Below, piece by piece: positions 18,676 through 27,635 of a DNA stretch of 64,000 nucleotides (position 1 is its first letter; each line of letters opens with the position of its first letter). Position numbers and translations under genes: made by a program. Below the pieces are notes generated by a model, which had not been told where the DNA came from, did no database searches, and saw only the letters and a list, made by a program, of their open reading frames with translations. The stretch lies in assembly GCA_964387285.1 (NCBI GenBank), contig CAYLWO010000001.1:186001-250000 (forward strand). The letters are read 5' to 3'. This DNA comes from Anaerohabitans sp964387285 (GTDB lineage: Bacteria; Zhuqueibacterota; Zhuqueibacteria; Residuimicrobiales; Residuimicrobiaceae).

Positions 18676-20022
18676 TCAATCATTAACTTTAACGCGCCAT
18701 AACGATGCGGAAATAATCAGTGATAACACCGAGGCACCGCACCAAAACACGATCGCATCGGTGAAATCATAATGACGAACGTTATTAACCATCGTGATGC
18801 TGCGGTTGATCAGGTAGCCGCTGATGCGCTCCTGAGTTGCAGCGCCGAGATAACTGAAAACTCCGACAAATCCCATGGCAGCGCCGGTTATGCGCTTGGG
18901 TGCGATATCAACAGCGAAAAGACCTCCTAAGGAAGCCATGAGTCCGCTCAGAGTAAATCCATACACGGCAAAAGCGCAGGTCAACACAAGGGTGTTTTTC
19001 CCAGAGGTAAAAAATATCACGATCAATGCCAAAACTTCCAATATGCCGTATATCACATTAACCGGCGGACGACGAGCGTTAAATAGTTTGTCGGATATAA
19101 AGCCGAAAGCTATGCAGCCAAAGATGCCGGCCACGGTATTGACGCCCATGATGCTGCCCGCTTCTATCAGGGTATAACCCTGAGCTTCCTGCAAATAAAG
19201 AACACCCCAGCTGTTGATGGCATACCTGGAGACATACATACAGGCGCTGGCGCACCCCACGGCCCATATTGCAGGCATCTTTAAAATGCTGAGCTGCAAC
19301 TTGGCGACCGATTCACCGGATTTTTCGTGAACCATGGTGGATTGAACATGATCATGGCGCCAATCAGCGACGGCAGGCAAGCCATACGTTTGTGGCCGGT
19401 CCTGCAAAGTATAAAAGAGCAGGACGGCGACCAGAATGCAAAAGACGCCGGGTGCAATAAAACCGGCAGGCCACGACCAGATGCTGACCAGAGCCGCAAC
19501 GATGACAAAAGTCAATGTTTCACCGATGGAGTGTGATGCGTTCCAAATGCCGTAATAACGTCCCCGTTCATTGTTGCTGAACCAATTGGCGAGACTGACA
19601 ATGCTTGCTGGGGCGCCGAATCCCTGGAACCAGCCATTGAGCCCCCATAACACAATCCATAACCACAAGTAAGGAGAAAAACCCATAATGATATTGATCA
19701 TGGCGGAAACCAAAAGACCAACCGGCAAAAAACGTTTTATGTTGGTATGATCGGTCAGGAAACCATTGATCAGTTTTCCAAACGCATAGCCATAAAAAGT
19801 AGCGGAACCGATTACACCCAAATCCTCGGGTGTAAAAATATTGCCGTCGATCAACGGTTTTTTAACAATGGATAATCCGAGCCGACAGGTATAATAAAAA
19901 GCATATCCAAGAGTGATGGACATCATTAAGGAAAAACGCTTTTTACGATAAATCTGGTCAACGAGTTCTTTATTTTCAATCAACGGCTGGTCGGCGCCAC
20001 GGGCAAAAAATTTAAACATCAT
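18676..20022 (-). CDS. MFS transporter, organophosphate:phosphate antiporter (GlpT/UhpT/UhpC) family
   Basis: This 448-residue inner-membrane protein has about twelve helices. Family marks are YRKKRFSLMMSITLGYAFYYTCRLGLS near the N-terminus, FGKLINGFLTDHTNIKRFLPVG in the loop between helices 2 and 3, and SNNERGRYYGIWNASHSIGE. OPA-family proteins exchange sugar phosphates or glycerol-3-phosphate for phosphate, or act as sensors (UhpC). Its co-location with glycerophosphodiesterases and an EEP hydrolase supports import of a phosphorylated product. A similar transporter is encoded at 35540. It lies 9 nt after GH36 and 15 nt before the YVTN-phosphoesterase gene. Confidence 0.88.
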   Translation of the reverse strand: MMFKFFARGADQPLIENKELVDQIYRKKRFSLMMSITLGYAFYYTCRLGLSIVKKPLIDGNIFTPEDLGVIGSATFYGYAFGKLINGFLTDHTNIKRFLPVGLLVSAMINIIMGFSPYLWLWIVLWGLNGWFQGFGAPASIVSLANWFSNNERGRYYGIWNASHSIGETLTFVIVAALVSIWSWPAGFIAPGVFCILVAVLLFYTLQDRPQTYGLPAVADWRHDHVQSTMVHEKSGESVAKLQLSILKMPAIWAVGCASACMYVSRYAINSWGVLYLQEAQGYTLIEAGSIMGVNTVAGIFGCIAFGFISDKLFNARRPPVNVIYGILEVLALIVIFFTSGKNTLVLTCAFAVYGFTLSGLMASLGGLFAVDIAPKRITGAAMGFVGVFSYLGAATQERISGYLINRSITMVNNVRHYDFTDAIVFWCGASVLSLIISASLWRVKVND

Positions 20023-20031
20023 TAGGGGTTC

Positions 20032-21999
20032 CTATTTTTTTATATAAGTCACCAGCAAAGAACCTGGAACGTCCTGAATGCACAGAGTCAACCCTTGGGT
20101 CAGTTCCTTCCCAGTCTTGTTGATTACAACGCCGACGTCTGCAAACTTTACCTGATACATGGCGTCAATGTTTAGTCCCTGCAAGGAAACGGTTATTTCA
20201 GATTGTTCACATTTATTTCGCTTAAACGCCAGGACCATGCCCTCTTCTTTATCAGGCAAATGGAATTGATAAGCCATCCAGACATTGTCGCGCGTGCTGT
20301 ACTCGGTGAGCGGATAATAGTCGCCATAAAAGAAATGACGTACCGACAGGTACTCTTTCACCGCTCTTTTAGCCAGCAGAGTGGGAAAATCGTTATTGAA
20401 TACGTTCCAACCGACCACCAGCGCACTGCTCATGGAACTGCGGAAGTTATATATTGCAGGATTATCGTTGCCGGTGCCTGATAGCGGCAGAAAAAAATTC
20501 AAGCCGTAGGTATGACATTGATAGCCATGGGGTTCAAAGTAGCTATAGTCGGTTCGCCACAAGGGCAAACTGCGCGATGCTGTTTCCAAATCGAGGCGGC
20601 GCCCGCCACTGGCACAGTTGTCAATGATCAATCCCGGGTTTCTTGCCAGTAACTGATCCCAGAATTCATATAATCCTTCAATATGTCTGATTTCGGTCAT
20701 GCCTTGTCGATCAGGCGCGTCAGCCAGACGCCAATAGGACAAGGGGTCCATATTGAAATCCTGACGATAAAGAGCGATGCCCTCTTTTTTGATCATCGTA
20801 TCGATATGTTCAATGAGCCAATGTCGAGCGCCTGGGTTGCCGAGATTCAGCAGGCCGGTGGTATTGTTCGGTTTGCGCAAAATCCAATCCGGATGCTCGC
20901 GATCTAACCAGGTGCCGGCCATGACGCGTTCCGGTTCAAACCAAAGAATGAGTTTCATTCTATAATTTTGCAGCGAATCTGTCAGGGGACGCAATCCGCG
21001 TGGGAAATGATCCGGCTTGACAAACCAGTTGCCCACTCCGTTGGGCCACCCGCCAACATACCAGCCGGCATCAATCCACCAATAGTCCACGGTCAAACCC
21101 AATTGATGAAAATGTTCGGCAGCTGCCAACATATTGGCTTCCGTGGCGAAATTAAATTCATCAAAGATGCGCGGACCGATGTTGCCGGCAAAAGGGGCCT
21201 GTATCACCCGGCCATCTATCTGTGGTGAATGATGTTTCAATACAAAGCGGCGAAAAAGGTTTTGTCCCACCATGCGGTTTTCGCCTGACCAGAATAGCAA
21301 GAGAATTCGCGGTGAGCGTATTTCTTCATTGGGGTGCAATTTCAGCCGGGTAGTGGTCATACCTGCCTTTAACTCGACTGCGCCTTGACTATTTCTGTGA
21401 AAAACCGCTTTCCATTGACCGGTCCATCCCACCGCCATGATTACGCCGTTATGGGATGCGGCGATATTGAAAAACGGGAACGCAGCGCCGTCGGAAGATC
21501 GACCGCGATCCGAGCCCATGGTGATTTCCGAACCGGGGGTGAGTGGTTTTTCTATCGGTGCAAAATCGTTTCGTACGGCATCACTGCCGCGCAAAGTAAA
21601 AAGCGCAACAGATTCATTGTCCTGGCTTGACCAGTGATCATGCAACGCCTGGATATCGGAAATGAGCGGACTAGCTTTTCTGCCGGTATTACGAAACGTC
21701 AAAACCCATTCCACGGCAGGAAAATCCCGATAAACCGTAGCATCGCATTTAATCTGTAAAGTTTTGTCATAAGTATAAAAACATTGGACTAAAGAACGTG
21801 AATCATCCAATATTTGCGTTTGACGGGAAAACAAGTATTTGCATTGATAAGAACTTTTTCCATTATAAAGAAATGAAAATGGCGGTTGGCTGTTTTCATG
21901 CAAACGGTTGTCCAGCCAATTTTGCACCGGTGCGTCGAATTTTTGCGCGAATACAACCTGAACCAAAGCAACTGTCAAAAAAAATAATCGACTTTTCAT
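20032..21999 (-). CDS. GH36-type alpha-galactosidase, secreted
   Basis: This 655-residue protein has a signal peptide ending at about 18 (VVFAQ). The N-terminal beta-sandwich (about 25-260) leads into a TIM barrel with WWIDAGWY at 307-314, LWFEPERV at 352-359, the nucleophile candidate D414 in YRQDFN, CASGGRR at 462-468 and the acid/base candidate D484 in LWRTD. These match GH36 (melibiase/RafA) alpha-galactosidases, although YRQDFN differs from the more common KWDxN. A C-terminal beta domain ends the protein. The start ATG follows GAGGAAAGG. The gene is paralogous to the one at 24518, which carries an extra inserted domain. Action on terminal alpha-galactose is the likely role; other GH36 specificities exist. 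Confidence 0.88.
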   Translation of the reverse strand: MKSRLFFLTVALVQVVFAQKFDAPVQNWLDNRLHENSQPPFSFLYNGKSSYQCKYLFSRQTQILDDSRSLVQCFYTYDKTLQIKCDATVYRDFPAVEWVLTFRNTGRKASPLISDIQALHDHWSSQDNESVALFTLRGSDAVRNDFAPIEKPLTPGSEITMGSDRGRSSDGAAFPFFNIAASHNGVIMAVGWTGQWKAVFHRNSQGAVELKAGMTTTRLKLHPNEEIRSPRILLLFWSGENRMVGQNLFRRFVLKHHSPQIDGRVIQAPFAGNIGPRIFDEFNFATEANMLAAAEHFHQLGLTVDYWWIDAGWYVGGWPNGVGNWFVKPDHFPRGLRPLTDSLQNYRMKLILWFEPERVMAGTWLDREHPDWILRKPNNTTGLLNLGNPGARHWLIEHIDTMIKKEGIALYRQDFNMDPLSYWRLADAPDRQGMTEIRHIEGLYEFWDQLLARNPGLIIDNCASGGRRLDLETASRSLPLWRTDYSYFEPHGYQCHTYGLNFFLPLSGTGNDNPAIYNFRSSMSSALVVGWNVFNNDFPTLLAKRAVKEYLSVRHFFYGDYYPLTEYSTRDNVWMAYQFHLPDKEEGMVLAFKRNKCEQSEITVSLQGLNIDAMYQVKFADVGVVINKTGKELTQGLTLCIQDVPGSLLVTYIKK

Positions 22000-22011
22000 C
22001 CTTTCCTCATT

Positions 22012-22908
22012 TTACAAACGTAATTTTGCAATAACCGGATAATGGTCGCTGGGCAGACGTCCCTGTTGATTATAGTAATCGATCTGTATATCCAGCGGCG
22101 AAAACTCGCCGGTGCAGAGAATCCAATCTATGCGTTGCTGATCTTTAACCGGTTTAAAGCTGTTGCCGGTACCGGCATTGATTTCCGATTTGCCCAACGC
22201 TTGCCAGACATCGGAGAAATGGCGTGGACCGGACGCGGAAGAAGAATCTCCGCAAAACTGACGATGAGTGAACGAAGTCGGCGGCAGATTGAAATCTCCG
22301 GTAATCAAACCCGGCAGATTGCCGCCGAGTTCATGCCATTTTTGCAGAAAAAGCCTGGTGGTATTTGCTACATAAAGTTCACCCCAGTGGAAATGGGTAT
22401 TAAACAGGATGAACTCTTTGCCGGTTGTCAGGGAACGAAAGTGACCCCAGGTGACAATGCGCGGCAGATTATTGCCCCAGGTCATGCTGCCGGGAATATC
22501 AGGCGTATCGCTGTGCCAGAATGTTCCTTCGCGTACGAGTTCGAATTTCTTTTTGTTATAAAAAATATTGCAGGATTCGCCGTTCATGCTTTCCTGGGGA
22601 CGCTCGGGGATGTGGACGTTAAAATAGCGTCCTTTGCCGAAAACGCCCCATTCCGGGAAATAATTCTGAATAGCCTGTATCTGAAACGGCAAGGATTCCT
22701 GAGTCGACAACAAATCAGGATTATGTTGCCGGATGCACTGCAGAAGAATCGGCGCACGCAGCTCCCAACGATTTTCCCCGTCATTGGCAGTGCCGTAGCG
22801 GATGTTAAAAGTCATGACGGTTATGGTTTCTGCATCCGGTTTTTTATGCAACAGATGACACCCGGTGAATAGCGAAAAAATCACGATGATGAAAAATATT
22901 CTTTTCAT
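22012..22908 (-). CDS. Endonuclease/exonuclease/phosphatase-family lipoprotein
   Basis: The protein has 298 residues from the ATG at 22908, which overlaps the stop of the upstream glycerophosphodiesterase as ATGA; an in-frame ATG at 22920 would add four residues. It has a lipoprotein signal (IFSLFTGC). The EEP fold is clear from TVMTFNIRYGTANDG, STQES, ITGDFNLPP and the terminal SDHYPVIAKL. Secreted EEP proteins are Mg-dependent phosphodiesterases or phosphatases acting on lipids, inositol phosphates or nucleic acids. The neighbours (GDPD, OPA transporter) favour a phospholipid-like or phosphodiester substrate over DNA, which is inference. Confidence 0.85.
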   Translation of the reverse strand: MKRIFFIIVIFSLFTGCHLLHKKPDAETITVMTFNIRYGTANDGENRWELRAPILLQCIRQHNPDLLSTQESLPFQIQAIQNYFPEWGVFGKGRYFNVHIPERPQESMNGESCNIFYNKKKFELVREGTFWHSDTPDIPGSMTWGNNLPRIVTWGHFRSLTTGKEFILFNTHFHWGELYVANTTRLFLQKWHELGGNLPGLITGDFNLPPTSFTHRQFCGDSSSASGPRHFSDVWQALGKSEINAGTGNSFKPVKDQQRIDWILCTGEFSPLDIQIDYYNQQGRLPSDHYPVIAKLRL

Positions 22909-23702
22909 GGCATTACCCAATCTTTTAAAATCCTGGTCACTTTGTCCGGATAATTGGTGATAATGCCGTCAATTTGCAATGCGATCAGTTCCCGCATGGT
23001 TGTCTCGTCATTGACCGTCCAGGCGTGGATTTGTTTTCCGGCCTGACGCGCTTTGCGAACAAACTCGGCGTTAACCAGAGTGTATTTAACACTCAAAATG
23101 GGCCAGGGGCCGGCAAAGACATCGACGGTATTCCGTTCATTAAAAATGAATCCCGCAGGCAGTTCCGGCGCCAGTTGCATAATTTTTACCACAGTCGCGG
23201 AATCAAATGAAGTGATCATGCACTCTTTGGTAAAGCCCTCGCTGCGGATGACGTCCACTACTTTTTGCGCGAGCTCTGGTTCAGGTTTGTTGATTTTAAT
23301 TTCTACGTTCAATTTCATTTTACCTTTCACCAGATGGATCACCTCCTGCAAGGTGGGCATCGTTACGCCTTTAAATTCGGGGGCAAACCAGGCGCCCAGG
23401 TCCATCTGTTTTAATTCTGCAAGTGTAAAATCGCCTACCACGCCTTTTACTTTTGCCGTACGACGCAACGAATCGTCATGAGACAATACCACTACGCCGT
23501 CCTTACTCAACCGTACATCCAACTCGCAATAATCAGCGCCCATCTCCATGGCTTTGGTAAACGCAGGCAACGTATTTTCCGGCGCCCACCCCGAGGCGCC
23601 ACGGTGTCCGCAATTGACCAGGAGTATATCTTGATTCGTCTTGCAAGAGAGAATCGTCAGGGCGAAAACGGCTACGATCATAACTAAATTCGGTTTTACC
23701 AT
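22905..23702 (-). CDS. Glycerophosphodiester phosphodiesterase (GDPD) lipoprotein
   Basis: This 265-residue protein has a lipobox LTILSC at about residue 20. The GDPD signature is complete: GHRGASGWAPENTLPAF, YCELDVRLSKDGVVVLSHDD, then VEIKIN and AWTVNDETTMRELIALQIDGIITNYPD. These hold the catalytic His pair and the acidic metal ligands. The enzyme would cut glycerophosphodiesters to glycerol-3-phosphate and an alcohol outside the inner membrane, as GlpQ does. The OPA-type MFS at 18676 could take up the glycerol phosphate. The start follows GAGGAGAG. A second GDPD lies at 31277. Confidence 0.92.
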   Translation of the reverse strand: MVKPNLVMIVAVFALTILSCKTNQDILLVNCGHRGASGWAPENTLPAFTKAMEMGADYCELDVRLSKDGVVVLSHDDSLRRTAKVKGVVGDFTLAELKQMDLGAWFAPEFKGVTMPTLQEVIHLVKGKMKLNVEIKINKPEPELAQKVVDVIRSEGFTKECMITSFDSATVVKIMQLAPELPAGFIFNERNTVDVFAGPWPILSVKYTLVNAEFVRKARQAGKQIHAWTVNDETTMRELIALQIDGIITNYPDKVTRILKDWVMP

Positions 23703-23725
23703 ATGCTGCTCTCCTCATAAATTCT

Positions 23726-24514
23726 TTACTCGATAAATCGCTTAATCAGCTCTTTCACGATATCCTGGTGCTTGTTGTGTGAAGGAAAAAATTCAAAACC
23801 TATAATGCCGTCATATTTTTTCTGTTTGACAAGTTGCAGAATTTTGTCGTAAGGGATTTTGCCAATACCGGGTTCTGCTCGCCCCGGAATATCCGCCAAA
23901 TGAAAGTAACCGATGCCATCCATGTGCTCCTCGATGTCTTTAAGCACATCCTCCCCCATCATGGCCATATGGTAAACGTCATATAAAACTTTAACCCGTG
24001 GATGATCAACCTGGTCGACCAGCTGAAACGCCAATTGCGAAGAATTAAGCAGATAACCGGGATGGTCCAGGCGGTCGTTGAGCGGCTCGATAACCAGATC
24101 GATATTAAATTGATCGGCAATAATAGCGGCCTGGCGCATATGGTCAATGCATACCTCTTTCCAATTCGCGCGTCGCGCTAATGGCGGTACATCCGCCTTG
24201 CCATCCGGCTGCAAGGACTGCGCCAGCATCATAACACGCGGGCAGTTGTATTTTTGTGCGAAAAAAGCCGATTGCTCCACTTCTTGCAGAAAACCGGTTC
24301 GCTCTTCTGCATCTATCATGCCGTACAACCGATTGGCGCTGAGATTGCATAATGCCGGCGAATAAGCAGCCAGCGCTTCATCAAAATCAGAACCGACCTT
24401 ATCCTTCCAACTCCATATTTCAAAAAATTCTATGCCGTCGCGTTTTGCAGCGGCCAGCCGCTGCAAAAACGGCAACTCGGTATAGAGCGTCTCCAGACAA
24501 AAAGCGAATTTCAT
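23726..24514 (-). CDS. Hydroxypyruvate isomerase-like sugar isomerase/epimerase (TIM barrel)
   Basis: This 262-residue protein has no signal peptide and is cytoplasmic. It matches the AP-endonuclease-2-like sugar isomerase fold, and several blocks are typical of hydroxypyruvate isomerase (Hyi): IEPLND, PGYLLNSSQLAFQLV, VKVLYDVYHM, FHLADIPGRAEPGIGKIPYD and GIIGFEFFPS. Metal ligands are expected at the Glu of IEPLND, the Asp and His of YDVYHM and the terminal Glu of GFEF. It starts 3 nt after the GH36-like gene at 24518, so it is probably coupled to it. It may interconvert a keto or aldose acid derived from the sugar, but the actual substrate cannot be told. Confidence 0.8.
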   Translation of the reverse strand: MKFAFCLETLYTELPFLQRLAAAKRDGIEFFEIWSWKDKVGSDFDEALAAYSPALCNLSANRLYGMIDAEERTGFLQEVEQSAFFAQKYNCPRVMMLAQSLQPDGKADVPPLARRANWKEVCIDHMRQAAIIADQFNIDLVIEPLNDRLDHPGYLLNSSQLAFQLVDQVDHPRVKVLYDVYHMAMMGEDVLKDIEEHMDGIGYFHLADIPGRAEPGIGKIPYDKILQLVKQKKYDGIIGFEFFPSHNKHQDIVKELIKRFIE

Positions 24515-24517
24515 AGA

Positions 24518-27016
24518 CTATCTCTTGATTTGATAAAATAGGATTTCAGAACCCGGCGCTTTTTCAACAGTAACCGGCAAGACAGGACCGTGGTGTTGCG
24601 TTACGTTGCCGCTGTTCTCCGAACGCATAATCAGGCGATCTTTGCTTGACACATCGTGCAACCGCAACTCGGTCGTTTTTTCCGCCAAGGCCCGCCGAAA
24701 AAGAACCAGGACGCCGCTTTGCATGTCTGAGCGATGAAATTGATAACCGTACCACGAACCCGTATCGGCATCATGGGGAAACAAGGGATAGAAATCGCCC
24801 AAAAAGTAAGGCCGAATTTTTTTATACAAGGCGATTGTGGTTTTAACCTCTTGTTCTGTTTCCGGAAAAGCGGTATCTAATTTGCCAAAACGCGGGTCTA
24901 AAGGCGTCAAGCTGAAATAAAAACCGGATCGCCCGCCATAATTGGTAATTTTAATCAACAGCTTGTTTTCACCGCGACGCAAAGACAAACGTGTTGTATC
25001 CAGCCCATGATCTACCGAACGATCGATACGGCGGACAAAAGCAAGTCGATCATTTAACCAGCAATGAATCGCATCATCGCTGCCCAGAAAAACCTTTACA
25101 TTCTGCTCCTGGGGAGAATGGATCGTACGATACAAATAATGGGCGCCGCTAATTTTTTCATCAAAATAATGAGGCGATGGGTATGACCAATCGATGCGTT
25201 TTGCCCAGATCAACTCTCCCTGGCTATCTCTTTCGTTCAGGTCCACACCGCGTTCCGGGGCAAATGGAAAAGTGAAAACAGCTCCGCCCGGGTCGGCATA
25301 GGGACCGCTGACAAACCAGGATGACATGGTCAATCCCAGTTTTTCCTGCCATGCGATTTCTTCCTCTTGATGTTTGCGACCCAACCATTCGGCGCTGTGA
25401 CCGACCAGAATATTGCCGCTGGTCATGGCGCTGCGGAACGCATAAGACGGTTCATAACCGAAATTCCCGCAGCCGTGATTGGGCAGCCAGCGGAATAAAC
25501 CGCCGTTCTGTAATTGCTCGGCATCCGGATTAGGTCCGCCGCATTGCATGTCGCTGTGCCACAGCGGAAGACCGCGCTTATAAGTTTCAATATCGAGCCG
25601 GCGTCCGCCGGAGGCGCACATGTCGATGATCATTCCGGGATGCCGGCGCATCAATTCATCCCACATGGCGTAAAGCCCCTCTATATGTCGGATTTCCGTC
25701 ATGCCCTGACGATCTACGGCATCGCATCTCTGCCAGAATTTTAACGGTTCAATGTTGAAATCCCATCGCAGCCATTGCAGATCCGCCAGGGTAATCTGTT
25801 GGTCAATGTGATCTGTTAACCAGGCTCGGGCCTGCGGGTCGTGCAGTTTGAACAGTTTATGACGTTGCCCAGGCACCGTGGTGACCCATTCAGGATGAAT
25901 TTGGTCGATATGGGTGCCTGGCGCCACCCGTTCCGGCTCAAACCAGAGTAAATAATCGAGGCCGTTCTGGCGTGCGGCTTGGCCGATCGGCGCCAGGCCT
26001 TTCGGGTATTTTACCGGGTCAGGCCACCAGGTACCGGTGCCGTCCGAAAAACCGTTGGGATACCAATGTTGCGGATCCATATCCGACCAAAAAACTTCAA
26101 AACCGCGTTTAGCCAATACCGGCATGACGCGAATATGCGGCCCTTCATAAGAACCATCCGGATCAACCACATCCACACTGCCGCAAATGGGAGCAAATAC
26201 CGGTACGCCGTTGCGTCGCGGATTGTAATGTTTGATCATCAACTGACGAAACAGGTTATTGCCGCGCAGATGATCACTCCCCTGCCAGAAGAGCAGCAGC
26301 ATGCTAGGCGTTCGAATCGTTTCGCCGGGATGAAGACGCAGCCAGGTCCATTCCATGCCGGCAACGCTGCGCACGCCGCTTCCGGATACATTTACAAACG
26401 AGGCCTGCCATTGACCACTCCAACCGATGGCCGCGACCAGGCCTTGCTCCTGATTGCTTAAATTGAAAAAGGGCATCCAGCCGTCGGACGAACGGCCGCC
26501 AATAGGTTGAAACAGGAACAGCGAGTCTTTTGGCATGGGCTTGTCCAGCGGTCGAAAGCTTTCAGCCGAGTTGAATTCTCCCTGAGAACAATGCAAAACG
26601 AGTTGGCCGGGCTTTACGGGTTGCCAGAGCAGATTCAGAGCCTGGATCTGTTCCAAGACCGGCGTATCTGTTTGACCGTGATTTTGAATATGAACGAGCC
26701 AATCCACAGCCGGAAAATCCTTGTACTGCACCACTTCACAAGCCACAGCCAGCTTGCCGCGCGGTTGCTCATAACAAATCTTCCAGTTGATGCGATCTTG
26801 ATCGATAATTTGCGATGTAACTGTTTTTTTCCACTCTGACAAATTCACAGACGAGCCGTCATATACAAAAGAGAACGGCGGTGGTCCGTTGCCGATAAAT
26901 GCAGATTTAAACCACTGATTGAAATCCTGCATTTCTTTTTTATTCGGCGTGGCCGCAAAAACGGGCAACAACAAACAACAAAGAAGACCTGTGATCTTGC
27001 GCAACATGATAACCAT
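24518..27016 (-). CDS. GH36-type alpha-galactosidase with inserted beta-sandwich domain, secreted
   Basis: This 832-residue protein has a signal peptide (MLRKITGLLCCLLLPVFA). It is paralogous to the 655-residue GH36 at 20032: the N-terminal sandwich, then LLWFEPERV at about 356-364, the nucleophile candidate D419 in RWDFN, CASGGRR at 467-473 and the acid/base candidate D489 in LWHSD. It has an extra segment at about 563-703 (WFVSGPYADPGG..., VKVFLGSDDAIHCWLND, RRGENKLLIKI, GFYFSLTP). This resembles beta-sandwich modules seen beside many glycosidases and inserted before the C-terminal sheet. The nucleophile context RWDFN is closer to canonical GH36 than that of its paralog. The start follows AGAGGAA. 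Confidence 0.87.
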   Translation of the reverse strand: MVIMLRKITGLLCCLLLPVFAATPNKKEMQDFNQWFKSAFIGNGPPPFSFVYDGSSVNLSEWKKTVTSQIIDQDRINWKICYEQPRGKLAVACEVVQYKDFPAVDWLVHIQNHGQTDTPVLEQIQALNLLWQPVKPGQLVLHCSQGEFNSAESFRPLDKPMPKDSLFLFQPIGGRSSDGWMPFFNLSNQEQGLVAAIGWSGQWQASFVNVSGSGVRSVAGMEWTWLRLHPGETIRTPSMLLLFWQGSDHLRGNNLFRQLMIKHYNPRRNGVPVFAPICGSVDVVDPDGSYEGPHIRVMPVLAKRGFEVFWSDMDPQHWYPNGFSDGTGTWWPDPVKYPKGLAPIGQAARQNGLDYLLWFEPERVAPGTHIDQIHPEWVTTVPGQRHKLFKLHDPQARAWLTDHIDQQITLADLQWLRWDFNIEPLKFWQRCDAVDRQGMTEIRHIEGLYAMWDELMRRHPGMIIDMCASGGRRLDIETYKRGLPLWHSDMQCGGPNPDAEQLQNGGLFRWLPNHGCGNFGYEPSYAFRSAMTSGNILVGHSAEWLGRKHQEEEIAWQEKLGLTMSSWFVSGPYADPGGAVFTFPFAPERGVDLNERDSQGELIWAKRIDWSYPSPHYFDEKISGAHYLYRTIHSPQEQNVKVFLGSDDAIHCWLNDRLAFVRRIDRSVDHGLDTTRLSLRRGENKLLIKITNYGGRSGFYFSLTPLDPRFGKLDTAFPETEQEVKTTIALYKKIRPYFLGDFYPLFPHDADTGSWYGYQFHRSDMQSGVLVLFRRALAEKTTELRLHDVSSKDRLIMRSENSGNVTQHHGPVLPVTVEKAPGSEILFYQIKR

Positions 27017-27030
27017 AAGAATAATTCCTC

Positions 27031-27615
27031 TTATAACAAATGCAATTTGTTTAGATCCGCGTCTAGTTGCACGGCGTTCTTAAACTGTATCGTGTGCATA
27101 CCCGCTTGCCGAGCTCCGACCAGGTTCCCTTCCAGATTATCAATAAACACGCTGGTCTCGGGCTGACAGTCCATTTCCTGCAAAGCGATTAAAAAAATCT
27201 CTAGGTCCGGTTTACCGATGCCGTAATCTGAAGAAATAATCACCTTTTCAAAAAGACCATCATACCCGTATCGTTGCCAGCGATGAGCGGCCATTTCATG
27301 AGAATCATCGGTGATGATGGCGAGGCGATGGCCTTTCTGCAGTAATTGTTCGACGATTTTGCGGGTTCCGGGCATTTCTTCATAATACGGATCGAAATTC
27401 CAATCCTCCGGCTGAGCTTGCACGCCGCAATCCGCCAGGCACATTTGCCAAAATTGCGGATCGCTGATTTCTCCAAGGTCAGCCCGTCGACGATATTTTT
27501 TTCTCGTAGCGAGTAATTCGGCAGGATGCAGCCGGTATTTTACAGCCAGGTCGGAAAACTTGGCATCAATGCGATCGATGATGAGAACATCCCCTACATC
27601 AAAAAAGACGGTCAT
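27031..27615 (-). CDS. HAD-superfamily hydrolase (subfamily IA phosphatase)
   Basis: The protein has 194 residues from the ATG at 27615, chosen because AAGGAATGCC precedes it. An ATG at 27639 would overlap the upstream stop by 4 nt and add eight residues. HAD motifs in order are FFDVGDVL (nucleophile Asp near residue 6), TDDSHE (motif II Thr), GIGKPDLEIF (motif III Lys) and VFIDNLEGN (motif IV Asp), with a helical cap in between. It is cytoplasmic and probably a sugar-phosphate or related phosphatase. It sits between the Gfo/Idh/MocA gene and the GH36 gene. Confidence 0.87.
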   Translation of the reverse strand: MTVFFDVGDVLIIDRIDAKFSDLAVKYRLHPAELLATRKKYRRRADLGEISDPQFWQMCLADCGVQAQPEDWNFDPYYEEMPGTRKIVEQLLQKGHRLAIITDDSHEMAAHRWQRYGYDGLFEKVIISSDYGIGKPDLEIFLIALQEMDCQPETSVFIDNLEGNLVGARQAGMHTIQFKNAVQLDADLNKLHLL

Positions 27616-27635
27616 GGCATTCCTTTTTTCAAGTA

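Noticed and set aside
24518..27016. Possible frameshift fusion of a glycosidase with a neighbouring domain
   Set aside because: The frame is continuous and GH36 sequence resumes after the insert (YFLGDFYPLF), so it is a true internal domain.
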